The translations under genes were made by a program, and so were the position numbers. A stretch of 9,163 bases of DNA from an uncultured Alistipes sp. Lineage in GTDB: Bacteria > Bacteroidota > Bacteroidia > Bacteroidales > Rikenellaceae. The stretch covers positions 1 through 9,163 of the forward strand of contig CAKVKI010000096.1 of assembly GCA_934754975.1 (NCBI GenBank). Reading direction: 5' to 3'. This document shows positions 1 to 6,412 of this stretch, piece after piece (the first letter of the stretch is position 1; each line of letters opens with the position of its first letter). The notes beneath the pieces were generated by a model. The model searched no databases, was not told the DNA's origin, and saw only the letters and a program-made list of their open reading frames with translations.

Positions 1-949
1 GGCCCATGCCGCCGGCGCGTTTGTTCACCACGGCCGTCATGACGGCGTCCTGCAAATCGGAGGCTCCGTGCGACTCGCCGCCCGAGTTAATCAGGCCCAC
101 GCGTCCCATATAGCCGTTGGCCACCTGATAACGGCAGAGGTCGATCGGATGTTCGGAGGTCAGCTTCGTATAAACTTCGTCGCGGGTCTTGCCGAAGCCG
201 ATGGCCCGGAATCCGCCGTTGTTCTCCGGAAGTTTCTGCTTCACGATGTCGGCTTTGATCGTCACACCCAAGTGGTTCGCCTGACCGGTAAGATCGGCCG
301 AAGCGTGGTAATCGACGCCCTCCTTCTTAAAGCCTTCGTTGCGCAGATAGCACCACAGGATCGTCGCCATACCCAGCTCATGCGCATAGTCGAACGCTTC
401 GGCGATCTCGACCAGCTGGCGACGGCTCTCCTCCGAGCCGAAATAGATCGTGGCGCCCACGGCGGCGGCTCCCATGTTCCAGGCGTCGCGCACGGTACCG
501 AACATCACCTGATCGTAGGAATTAGGGTAGGTGAGCAGTTCGTTGTGGTTGAGCTTCACGATGAACGGAATCTTATGCGCATATTTGCGCGCCACAGCGC
601 CCAGCACACCGAACGTCGAAGCCACGGCGTTGCAGCCGCCTTCGACGGCCAGTTTCACGATGTTCTCCGGATCGAAATAGGCCGGATTCGGAGCGAAAGA
701 CGCGCCGGCCGAATGTTCAATGCCCTGATCCACGGGCAGGATCGACACATAGCCCGTACCGGCCAGTCGGCCGTGGGAGAGTATCCACTGCAGGCTGCCG
801 AGCGTGCGGATATTGCGGTCGGACTCCATCCACACCTTGTCGACGGTACCAGGCGCGGGAAGATACAGCAGTTTTTTGTCGATGGTCCGGCATACATGGG
901 AAAGGTAGTATTCGGCCTTTTCCCCGAGAATTTCAATCGTCTTGCTCAT
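1..949 (-). CDS. fbaB: Fructose-bisphosphate aldolase class I (FbaB/DhnA type), 3' end outside window
   Basis: This cytosolic glycolytic/gluconeogenic enzyme reversibly cleaves fructose 1,6-bisphosphate into dihydroxyacetone phosphate and glyceraldehyde 3-phosphate through a lysine Schiff base. The minus-strand frame opens at ATG 949-947 and stays open for 316 codons to the window edge. The family is about 350 residues, so roughly 35 C-terminal residues are missing. Visible hallmarks are [17 protein letters not shown] (residues 69-85), VKLNHNE (131-137), [14 protein letters not shown] (165-178), DLTGQANH (219-226), ADIVKQK (233-239) with Lys237 as the probable Schiff-base lysine, and [11 protein letters not shown] (285-295). 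I recall near-identical motifs in E. coli FbaB. No Shine-Dalgarno precedes the start. The gene is separated from the upstream araC-type gene by a terminator, so it probably has its own promoter. It looks intact as far as visible, and I see no functional link to the efflux genes. Confidence 0.96.
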   Translation of the reverse strand, partial: MSKTIEILGEKAEYYLSHVCRTIDKKLLYLPAPGTVDKVWMESDRNIRTLGSLQWILSHGRLAGTGYVSILPVDQGIEHSAGASFAPNPAYFDPENIVKLAVEGGCNAVASTFGVLGAVARKYAHKIPFIVKLNHNELLTYPNSYDQVMFGTVRDAWNMGAAAVGATIYFGSEESRRQLVEIAEAFDYAHELGMATILWCYLRNEGFKKEGVDYHASADLTGQANHLGVTIKADIVKQKLPENNGGFRAIGFGKTRDEVYTKLTSEHPIDLCRYQVANGYMGRVGLINSGGESHGASDLQDAVMTAVVNKRAGGMG

Positions 950-979
950 AATCCAACAATTTTTAGTGTTTTACGATAT

Positions 980-996
980 ACCCTGCAATTCAGGGT
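980..996. promoter_or_regulatory. Small inverted repeat upstream of the aldolase gene
   Basis: ACCCTG (980-985) and CAGGGT (991-996) form a perfect 6-bp inverted repeat around a 5-bp spacer, about 31 bases upstream of the aldolase start. On the minus strand it lies between a TTTG (1001-998) and TATATCGT (980-973). Those are a possible -33 element and a poor -7 element of the Bacteroidota type, 17 bases apart. It could be an operator within the promoter, or a leader hairpin if transcription starts further upstream. Promoter placement is weak because the -7 match is poor. Confidence 0.3.
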
Positions 997-1017
997 CCAA
1001 ACATGGTTTTACGGAAT

Positions 1018-1050
1018 CAAACAAAAACTGCCCCTGTATCGGGGCAGTTT
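1018..1050 (-). terminator. Intrinsic terminator of the araC-type gene
   Basis: Perfect 10-bp arms AAACTGCCCC (1025-1034) and GGGGCAGTTT (1041-1050) enclose a 6-base loop. On the minus strand the stem is followed by a T-rich run (TTTTTGTTTG, reading down to about 1018). The upstream arm overlaps the stop codon of the AraC-type gene (1049-1051), so transcription should end right after it and not read into the aldolase gene. The plus strand also has a T-run after the stem (from 1048), but no plus-strand gene enters from that side. Confidence 0.88.
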
Positions 1051-1897
1051 ATTTTTTCGTATTACGGTACTCGGTGGGAGATTCGCCCGTATGCTTTTTA
1101 AAATAACGCCCCAGATAGGACTGGTCGGGAAAATGCAGGCGGTAGGCGATCTCCTGCACCGACAGGTCCGTCGACTGCAGGAGCATCTTGATTTCCAGCA
1201 GTACCGAGCGGTCGATAAACTCTTTGGCCGAGCGATGGGCAATATTGCGCACGATGGTCGAGAGGTAACGTGTCGAAATGCAGAGTTTGTCGGCATAAAA
1301 CGAAACTTCGCGCTGCTGTGCGCTGTATTCCTGCACAAGCATCACAAAGCGATGGAAAAGTTCCGCCTGACGCGTGGTCGTCTCGGGCGTCTGCTGCTGC
1401 TTGTTGGCAAAACGCTGCAGTTTATCAAAAATCTCCATCAGTACATTCTGCAGGCGGTTGCGGATAATCGTGTTGCGGAAAACATTGTTGCGGTCGCGGT
1501 AGGTATATGCGGCCATCTGAAACCAGATATTCGCGCCTTCCACGATACGGGCGGGCGGATGGGTGATCGGATTTTCGCGCAGCATCCGGAAAAACGACGG
1601 CTGAAGGCGAAATCCGGCTTCGGCAAGGAGGTCTCGCGAAAAGGCGCAGAACGTCATCCGGAAATCCTCCGTGCGGTTGGTCAGCATCAGCAGCGAACCG
1701 GGCAGCACCAGAATCAGCGTGTTGCGCCGCACCTGACCGCAATATTGATTCACGGTAACCTCGGCGCCGCCCTTGCGGCAGTAGAGAATCGCCCCGCTTT
1801 CACAGCGGCTCGCATAATTGCCGAAAAAGGCGAAATCGGACTCTCCGACGACGAACTGTTCTTCCGGTGTGGTTATTATAGGGTTAGTCGCTGACAT
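1049..1897 (-). CDS. AraC-family transcriptional regulator, divergent to the efflux operon
   Basis: A 282-residue DNA-binding regulator. The C-terminal third is a typical AraC/XylS double helix-turn-helix: first HTH around residues 198-217 (YADKLCISTRYLSTIVRNI) and second around 246-269 (SVQEIAYRLHFPDQSYLGRYFKK), ending in the family signature GESPTEYR (271-278). The N-terminal part (about 15-110) resembles the cupin-like sensor domain common in this family; its ligand cannot be inferred. The frame extends to an ATG at 1981, but I prefer the ATG at 1897 (MSATNP). The extra 28 residues are encoded by AT-rich spacer DNA and would read through the putative promoter. No Shine-Dalgarno is visible. 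Divergent placement 161 bases from the adaptor gene suggests it controls the efflux operon, probably as an activator, and perhaps itself. That role is inferred from position. Confidence 0.93.
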   Translation of the reverse strand: MSATNPIITTPEEQFVVGESDFAFFGNYASRCESGAILYCRKGGAEVTVNQYCGQVRRNTLILVLPGSLLMLTNRTEDFRMTFCAFSRDLLAEAGFRLQPSFFRMLRENPITHPPARIVEGANIWFQMAAYTYRDRNNVFRNTIIRNRLQNVLMEIFDKLQRFANKQQQTPETTTRQAELFHRFVMLVQEYSAQQREVSFYADKLCISTRYLSTIVRNIAHRSAKEFIDRSVLLEIKMLLQSTDLSVQEIAYRLHFPDQSYLGRYFKKHTGESPTEYRNTKK

Positions 1898-1915
1898 AAC
1901 AATTCTTTTTTCGAA

Positions 1916-1923
1916 CAAATTTA
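1916..1923 (-). promoter_or_regulatory. Putative -7 element for the araC-type gene
   Basis: The minus strand reads TAAATTTG, an exact match to the Bacteroidota sigma-ABfr -7 consensus TAnnTTTG. Its usual distance to the start site would put transcription initiation near 1909, leaving a leader of only about a dozen bases before ATG 1897. I see no convincing -33 TTTG at the expected distance. Confidence 0.5.
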
Positions 1924-1939
1924 ACGCTTTTTTCGTTAA
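1921..1939. promoter_or_regulatory. Inverted repeat TTAACG-N7-CGTTAA overlapping the araC-side promoter
   Basis: TTAACG (1921-1926) and CGTTAA (1934-1939) are perfect 6-bp arms around a 7-base spacer. An outer pair, GAACAA (1913-1918) and TTGTTC (1951-1956), surrounds them asymmetrically. The repeat overlaps the upstream end of the putative -7 element of the araC-type gene, where a bound protein could block its transcription. Short arms in AT-rich DNA can arise by chance. Confidence 0.35.
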
Positions 1940-1951
1940 TTCCCTAATTTT

Positions 1952-1977
1952 TGTTCCGAAAATTACCAATACTGTTC
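1952..1977 (+). promoter_or_regulatory. TGTTC direct repeats 21 bp apart, candidate AraC-type binding site
   Basis: TGTTC occurs at 1952-1956 and 1973-1977, exactly 21 bases apart, and once inverted as GAACA at 1913-1917. AraC-family proteins commonly bind direct repeats spaced about two helical turns (21 bp) apart. Relative to the inferred efflux start site near 2026, the repeats sit at about -72 and -51, a plausible activator position. Only five bases are shared, so this is a hypothesis. Confidence 0.3.
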
Positions 1978-2002
1978 GCAATATAATGGCACATCGTCAC
2001 CC

Positions 2003-2030
2003 TTTTTACGGTACTTTTGCACCGTAAAAA
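2003..2030. promoter_or_regulatory. Perfect 10-bp inverted repeat over the efflux promoter, candidate operator
   Basis: TTTTTACGGT (2003-2012) and ACCGTAAAAA (2021-2030) are exact inverted copies around the spacer ACTTTTGC. The repeat encloses the putative -7 element (2012-2019) and the likely transcription start. A dimeric repressor bound here would block the promoter, and the TetR-family protein encoded at the end of the operon is the obvious candidate. A run of seven T follows at 2032-2038, so the sequence also resembles a terminator or attenuator. That reading needs a promoter upstream of 2003. Confidence 0.55.
2012..2019 (+). promoter_or_regulatory. Putative -7 element of the efflux operon
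   Basis: TACTTTTG is an exact match to the Bacteroidota -7 consensus TAnnTTTG. It predicts a start site near 2026 and a leader of about 33 bases before ATG 2059. No good -33 TTTG lies at the expected distance (only TGG near 1987-1989), which fits a promoter needing an activator. A second, off-spaced match (TA, three bases, TTTG) lies at 1945-1953. Confidence 0.5.
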
Positions 2031-2046
2031 GTTTTTTTAGTTTAAA

Positions 2047-2053
2047 AGAGGAG
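2047..2053 (+). promoter_or_regulatory. Shine-Dalgarno of the adaptor gene
   Basis: AGAGGAG lies five bases before ATG 2059, a strong match to the anti-Shine-Dalgarno. It fixes the start at 2059. Strong sites are uncommon in Bacteroidota, and the two neighbouring minus-strand genes with visible starts lack one. Confidence 0.75.
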
Positions 2054-2058
2054 AAATT

Positions 2059-3216
2059 ATGAAGCAAACATTTGTGAAAGCAGCCGTTATGGCCTGCTTC
2101 ATGGCAGCCGTTTCGTGCGGGCAAGCACCGACGGCAATGGGACCCGCGGAATACGCCGTGATGACCGTAGCCACCACCGACCGCGAAATCCCGAGCAACT
2201 ACTCTGCAACGATCCGCGGACGTCAGGACATCGACATCTATCCGCAGGTTTCGGGAACGATTTTCGAACTCTGCGTAACCGAGGGCCAGACCGTTTCGAA
2301 AGGCCATCCCCTTTTCATCATAGACCAGGTGCCGTACAAGGCGGCGCTGCAAACCGCCGAAGCGAACGTGGCAGCGGCCAAAGCCAGTGTAGCCACGGCT
2401 CAGCTCACCTATGACAGCAAAAAGGAACTTTACGCCAAGAACGTGGTTTCGCAGTTCGACCTGCTGACGGCAGAAAATACGCTGCTGACCGCCAAAGCAC
2501 AGCTCGCGCAGACCGAAGCGCAGCGCGTGAACGCCGCCAACAACCTCTCCTATACGGTCGTGAAGGCCCCGGCCAACGGCGTGGTAGGTACGCTGCCGTA
2601 CCGTGTCGGCGCACTGGTAAGCGCATCGATTCCGCAGCCGCTGACGACCGTGTCGGACAACTCGGATATGTACGTTTATTTTTCGATGACCGAGAATCAG
2701 CTGCTCAACCTGACGCGTCAGTACGGGTCGATCGCCAACACGCTCAAGAACATGCCCGACGTACAGCTGGTACTCAACGACGGTTCGGTTTACGACCAGA
2801 CCGGCCGCATCGAGTCGATCAGCGGCGTCATCGACACTTCGACGGGCAGCGTGCAGCTGCGCGCTGCATTCCCCAACAAGAACGGCCTGCTCCACAGCGG
2901 CGGCGCCGGCAGTGTGATCGTACCCAACATCCACAAGGATTGCGTGGTCGTACCGCAGAGCGCAACGTTCGAACTGCAGGACAAAGTATACGTATATAAG
3001 ATAGAAGACGGCAAGGCTTCGTCGGCCATGATCGACGTAGAGAAAATCAACAACGGCAGGGAGTATATCGTCAAGTCGGGCCTTACGCCGGGCGACGTGA
3101 TCGTTGCCGAAGGTGTAGGCCTGCTGCGTGAAGGTACGCCCATTGTCGTCAAGGGGCAGGGCGCCGCAGCACAGACAGCTCCCGAGGCCGCAACCCAAAC
3201 CCAAAAGGAGGAATAA
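2059..3216 (+). CDS. RND efflux periplasmic adaptor lipoprotein (AcrA/MexA family)
   Basis: This is the membrane-fusion component that bridges the inner-membrane pump and the outer-membrane channel in the periplasm. It has 385 residues, the usual length. An N-terminal signal peptide ends in a lipobox-like AAVSC, so Cys20 is the likely lipidated residue after cleavage. Domains in order: first half of the lipoyl/barrel-sandwich region around 54-90 (GRQDIDIYPQVSGTIFEL, EGQTVSKGHPLFIID), an alpha-helical hairpin rich in Ala and Gln at about 93-163, the second lipoyl half at about 164-190 (VVKAPANGVVG), a beta-barrel at about 200-290, and a membrane-proximal domain to about 365. A low-complexity Ala/Gln/Thr tail follows. 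The last codons (Gln-Lys-Glu-Glu) carry the ribosome-binding site of the pump gene, which starts three bases after the stop. Substrates cannot be told from this sequence. Confidence 0.97.
   Translation: MKQTFVKAAVMACFMAAVSCGQAPTAMGPAEYAVMTVATTDREIPSNYSATIRGRQDIDIYPQVSGTIFELCVTEGQTVSKGHPLFIIDQVPYKAALQTAEANVAAAKASVATAQLTYDSKKELYAKNVVSQFDLLTAENTLLTAKAQLAQTEAQRVNAANNLSYTVVKAPANGVVGTLPYRVGALVSASIPQPLTTVSDNSDMYVYFSMTENQLLNLTRQYGSIANTLKNMPDVQLVLNDGSVYDQTGRIESISGVIDTSTGSVQLRAAFPNKNGLLHSGGAGSVIVPNIHKDCVVVPQSATFELQDKVYVYKIEDGKASSAMIDVEKINNGREYIVKSGLTPGDVIVAEGVGLLREGTPIVVKGQGAAAQTAPEAATQTQKEE
3205..3212 (+). promoter_or_regulatory. Shine-Dalgarno of the RND pump gene
   Basis: AAGGAGGA, a near-perfect Shine-Dalgarno, sits inside the last codons of the adaptor gene, seven bases before ATG 3220. 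It fixes the pump start and suggests coupled translation of adaptor and pump. Confidence 0.8.
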
Positions 3217-3219
3217 CCT

Positions 3220-6200
3220 ATGACACTGAAACATTTTATCGAACGACCCGTACTGGCGTCGGTCATATCGATAGTAATCGTCATCGCAGGTATCATCGGA
3301 CTCGTGGGACTGCCCGTCGAGCAATATCCCGATATCGCGCCCCCGACGGTTATGGTGCGCGCCAGCTATCCCGGCGCCAGCGCCGAAACGATCCAGAAGT
3401 CGGTCGTAGTACCGCTCGAAGAGGCTATCAACGGCGTAGAGGACATGACCTACATCACCTCTTCGGCCGCTGTCGGCAGCGCAACCATTTCGGTTTACTT
3501 CCGTCAGGGAACCGACGCCGACATGGCTGCCGTGAACGTACAGAACAAGGTATCGAGAGCTACCGGTATGCTCCCCTCCGAAGTTACGCAGATCGGTGTG
3601 ACCACCATGAAACGAAATCCGTCCATGGTGAAGATTTTCTCGCTCTACAGTCCCGACGACTCGTATGACGAAACCTTCCTGTCGAACTACTCGAAGATCA
3701 ACATCGAACCGCGCATCCTGCGTATTTCGGGCGTCGGCGAAGCCTTCACGCTCGGAGCCGCCTATTCGATGCGTATCTGGCTGAAGCCCGACATAATGGC
3801 CCAGTACAAACTCATTCCGTCGGACGTCACCATGGCGCTCGCCGAGCAGAACATCGAATCGGCGACCGGTACGCTGGGTGAAAATTCAGACAATACGTTC
3901 CAATACACGCTCAGATACCACGGCCGTCTGATGACCCCCGAGGAGTTCGGAGAGATCGTACTCCTGTCACAAAAGGACGGTACGATCCTGCGGCTGAAAG
4001 ACATCGCGGACATCGAGCTGGGCAGCGAATCCTACGCTTACAAAGGCTACACCAACGGCCACCCGGGCGTCAGCACCCTGGTCTTCCAGACTGCCGGATC
4101 GAACGCCACGCAGGTCGTGAATCAGATCAACGAATTGCTCGACGAGGTCGGAAGCGAACTGCCTAAAGGCATAGCCATCGCCCACCTGCAGAGCGTGAAC
4201 GATTTCCTTTACGCTTCGATGAGCGAAGTGATGAAAACCCTGATCGAGGCCATTATCCTCGTGGTACTCGTGGTGTACGTCTTCCTGCAGGACATCCGTT
4301 CGACGCTGATCCCCACGATTTCGATTCTCGTGGCGTTGGTGGGTACGTTCGGATTCCTCTTCTTCGCCGGATTCTCGATCAACCTGCTGACGCTCTTCGC
4401 ACTCGTTCTTGCGATCGGTACGGTCGTCGATGACGCCATTATCGTGGTGGAGGCTGTCCAAGCACGTTTCGACGTAGGATATAAGTCCTCCTATATGGCC
4501 ACCATCGACGCCATGTCGGGTATCACTTCGGCCATTATCACCTCGACGATGGTCTTCATGGCCGTGTTCATTCCCGTGGCCATGATGGGCGGAACGTCGG
4601 GTGTGTTCTACACGCAGTTCGGCATCACGATGGCCGTGGCCGTCGGTCTTTCGGCCGTCAATGCCCTTACGCTGTCCCCGGCCCTCTGCGCCATGATCCT
4701 GAAACCCTATCTCGACGAAAACGGCGAGATGCGCGACAACTTCGCGGCCCGTTTCCGCAAGGCCTTCAACTCGGCGTTCAGCGCAATGGTCAATAAGTAC
4801 AAGTACGGCGTACTGCTGTTCATCAAGCACAAGTGGCTGATGTGGTCTACGCTCGGTCTCGCCGTCGCAGCGCTGGTAGTGCTGATGGACACCACCAAAA
4901 CCGGTCTGGTTCCCGACGAGGACCAGGGTACGATCATGGTCAACGTAACCACGGCGCCGGGTTCTTCTCTCGCGGAGACCCACAAGGTCATGGAAGATGT
5001 TTCGAAGCGTATTCAGGGCATCCCGCAGATCCGCGACTACATGCAGGTTGCAGGTTACGGTATGATCGCAGGACAGGGCTCCTCGTACGGTATGTGTATC
5101 ATCAAACTGAAGGACTGGAAAGAACGTCCGGAAAAGACCGACGACGTGAATGCGGTCATCGGACAGATTTACGGCCGCACCGCCGACCTCAAGGACGCAC
5201 AGATATTCGCCGTGGCGCCGCCGATGATCTCGGGTTACGGCACCTCGACCGGTTTCACCATGAACCTGCAGGATAAGGCCGGCGGAGAGCTGACCGACTT
5301 CTACAACATCTACCTGCAATTCATCGGAGCGTTGAACCAGCGTCCGGAGATCGCCCGCGCGTACTCGACGTTCAACATCAACTTCCCGCAGTACGTCGTG
5401 GATATCGACGCAGCGAAAGCCAAGCGCGCCGGCATCTCGCCGAGTACGATCCTTTCGACGCTTTCGGGCTATTACGGAGGGCAGTACGTTTCGAACATCA
5501 ACCGATTCTCGAAAATGTACTATGTGACGATTCAGGCCGATCCGAAATACCGTCTCGACACCGAATCGCTCAACAACGTCTTCGTGCGGATGCAGAACGG
5601 GGAAATGGCTCCCCTGAGTCAGTTCGTAAACCTGACGAGGGTCTACAGTTCCGAAGTCCTGAACCGATTCAACCTCTACAACTCGATCGCCGTGACCGGT
5701 ATGGCCGCAGACGGTTATTCGTCGGGCGACGCCATCAACGCCATTCGTGAAGTAGCCGCACAGGTACTCCCGAAAGGTTACGGTTACGAATTCGACGGCA
5801 TCACCCGTGAAGAGGCGCAGACGGGCAGCAACACCGCTATTATTTTCGGTATCTGTATCCTGCTGATCTATCTTATCCTGAGCGCCTTGTACGAAAGCTT
5901 CCTCGTTCCGTTCGCCGTCATTCTGTCGGTACCGTGCGGTCTGATGGGCAGCTTCCTCTTCGCCAAGATAATGGGACTGGAGAACAACATCTATCTCCAG
6001 ACGGGTCTTATCATGCTGATCGGCCTGTTGTCCAAAACGGCCATTCTTTTGACGGAGTACGCCGCCGACCGCCGCGCTGCGGGCATGAGTCTCACGCAGG
6101 CCGCCGTATCCGCCGCAAAGGTTCGTCTGCGTCCTATCCTGATGACCGTGCTTACGATGGTATTCGGTATGATCCCGCTGATGTTCTCATCGGGCGTAGG

Positions 6201-6408
6201 CGCCAACGGCAACTCGACGCTGGGTTCGGGTGTTATCGGCGGTATGATCGTCGGAACGCTGGCTCTGCTGTTCCTCGTGCCGACGCTGTTCATCGTCTTC
6301 CAGACCCTGCAGGAGAAGATCAAGCCGCTGGAGTTCGATCCCGATCCGCAGTGGGCCGTACGCGCCGAACTGGAGGAGTGTAAAAACGAGAAAGAGGAGG
6401 AGAAATAA
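3220..6408 (+). CDS. RND multidrug efflux pump, inner-membrane transporter (HAE1/AcrB family)
   Basis: A proton-driven inner-membrane antiporter that, as a trimer, captures amphiphilic compounds from periplasm and membrane and passes them to the outer-membrane channel. It has 1062 residues, full family length, with the duplicated layout: TM1 at about 10-30, a large periplasmic loop to about 335, TM2-6 to about 492, TM7 near 540-557, a second periplasmic loop to about 870, and TM8-12 to about 1030. The signature LPVEQYPDIAPP (31-42) follows TM1. The proton-relay residues are present: Asp404 and Asp405 in GTVVDDAIIVVE of TM4 and Lys939 in GLLSKTAILLTEY of TM10. TM10 has Ser-Lys-Thr where AcrB has Ala-Lys-Asn. 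A glycine-rich loop at 612-624 corresponds to the AcrB switch-loop region. The charged C-terminus (ECKNEKEEEK) overlaps the next gene's Shine-Dalgarno. It looks intact. Substrate range cannot be predicted, but the heavy-metal (HME) subfamily is unlikely from overall resemblance. Confidence 0.98.
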   Translation: MTLKHFIERPVLASVISIVIVIAGIIGLVGLPVEQYPDIAPPTVMVRASYPGASAETIQKSVVVPLEEAINGVEDMTYITSSAAVGSATISVYFRQGTDADMAAVNVQNKVSRATGMLPSEVTQIGVTTMKRNPSMVKIFSLYSPDDSYDETFLSNYSKINIEPRILRISGVGEAFTLGAAYSMRIWLKPDIMAQYKLIPSDVTMALAEQNIESATGTLGENSDNTFQYTLRYHGRLMTPEEFGEIVLLSQKDGTILRLKDIADIELGSESYAYKGYTNGHPGVSTLVFQTAGSNATQVVNQINELLDEVGSELPKGIAIAHLQSVNDFLYASMSEVMKTLIEAIILVVLVVYVFLQDIRSTLIPTISILVALVGTFGFLFFAGFSINLLTLFALVLAIGTVVDDAIIVVEAVQARFDVGYKSSYMATIDAMSGITSAIITSTMVFMAVFIPVAMMGGTSGVFYTQFGITMAVAVGLSAVNALTLSPALCAMILKPYLDENGEMRDNFAARFRKAFNSAFSAMVNKYKYGVLLFIKHKWLMWSTLGLAVAALVVLMDTTKTGLVPDEDQGTIMVNVTTAPGSSLAETHKVMEDVSKRIQGIPQIRDYMQVAGYGMIAGQGSSYGMCIIKLKDWKERPEKTDDVNAVIGQIYGRTADLKDAQIFAVAPPMISGYGTSTGFTMNLQDKAGGELTDFYNIYLQFIGALNQRPEIARAYSTFNINFPQYVVDIDAAKAKRAGISPSTILSTLSGYYGGQYVSNINRFSKMYYVTIQADPKYRLDTESLNNVFVRMQNGEMAPLSQFVNLTRVYSSEVLNRFNLYNSIAVTGMAADGYSSGDAINAIREVAAQVLPKGYGYEFDGITREEAQTGSNTAIIFGICILLIYLILSALYESFLVPFAVILSVPCGLMGSFLFAKIMGLENNIYLQTGLIMLIGLLSKTAILLTEYAADRRAAGMSLTQAAVSAAKVRLRPILMTVLTMVFGMIPLMFSSGVGANGNSTLGSGVIGGMIVGTLALLFLVPTLFIVFQTLQEKIKPLEFDPDPQWAVRAELEECKNEKEEEK
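6394..6402 (+). promoter_or_regulatory. Shine-Dalgarno of the outer-membrane factor gene
   Basis: GAGGAGGAG lies in the final Glu codons of the pump gene, ten bases before ATG 6413. Only four bases separate the pump stop (6406-6408) from this start, consistent with coupled translation. Confidence 0.75.
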
Positions 6409-6412
6409 CAAG

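Noticed and set aside
1062..1071. Ten-base match TTACGGTACT to the left part of the efflux palindrome (2006-2015)
   Set aside because: It lies in the coding end of the AraC-type gene, lacks the second arm, and is most likely chance.
68..1894. A 608-codon open frame on the plus strand across the aldolase and AraC-type genes
   Set aside because: It is antisense to two well-recognised genes and runs through their spacer and a terminator. Its translation is His/Arg-rich with no family resemblance. It follows from codon bias on the opposite strand.
1898..1981. Longer start (ATG 1981) for the AraC-type gene, adding 28 residues
   Set aside because: The extension is encoded by AT-rich spacer containing the inverted repeat and the TAAATTTG element. 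The protein beginning at 1897 has a normal family length.
1963..3324. A 453-codon minus-strand frame opposite the adaptor gene
   Set aside because: It is a mirror of the adaptor gene's codon usage, with no recognisable domain, and it runs into the control region.
3967..5319. A 450-codon minus-strand frame opposite the RND pump gene
   Set aside because: It is rich in His, Arg, Asp and Glu, has no domain, and is fully antisense to a conserved pump.
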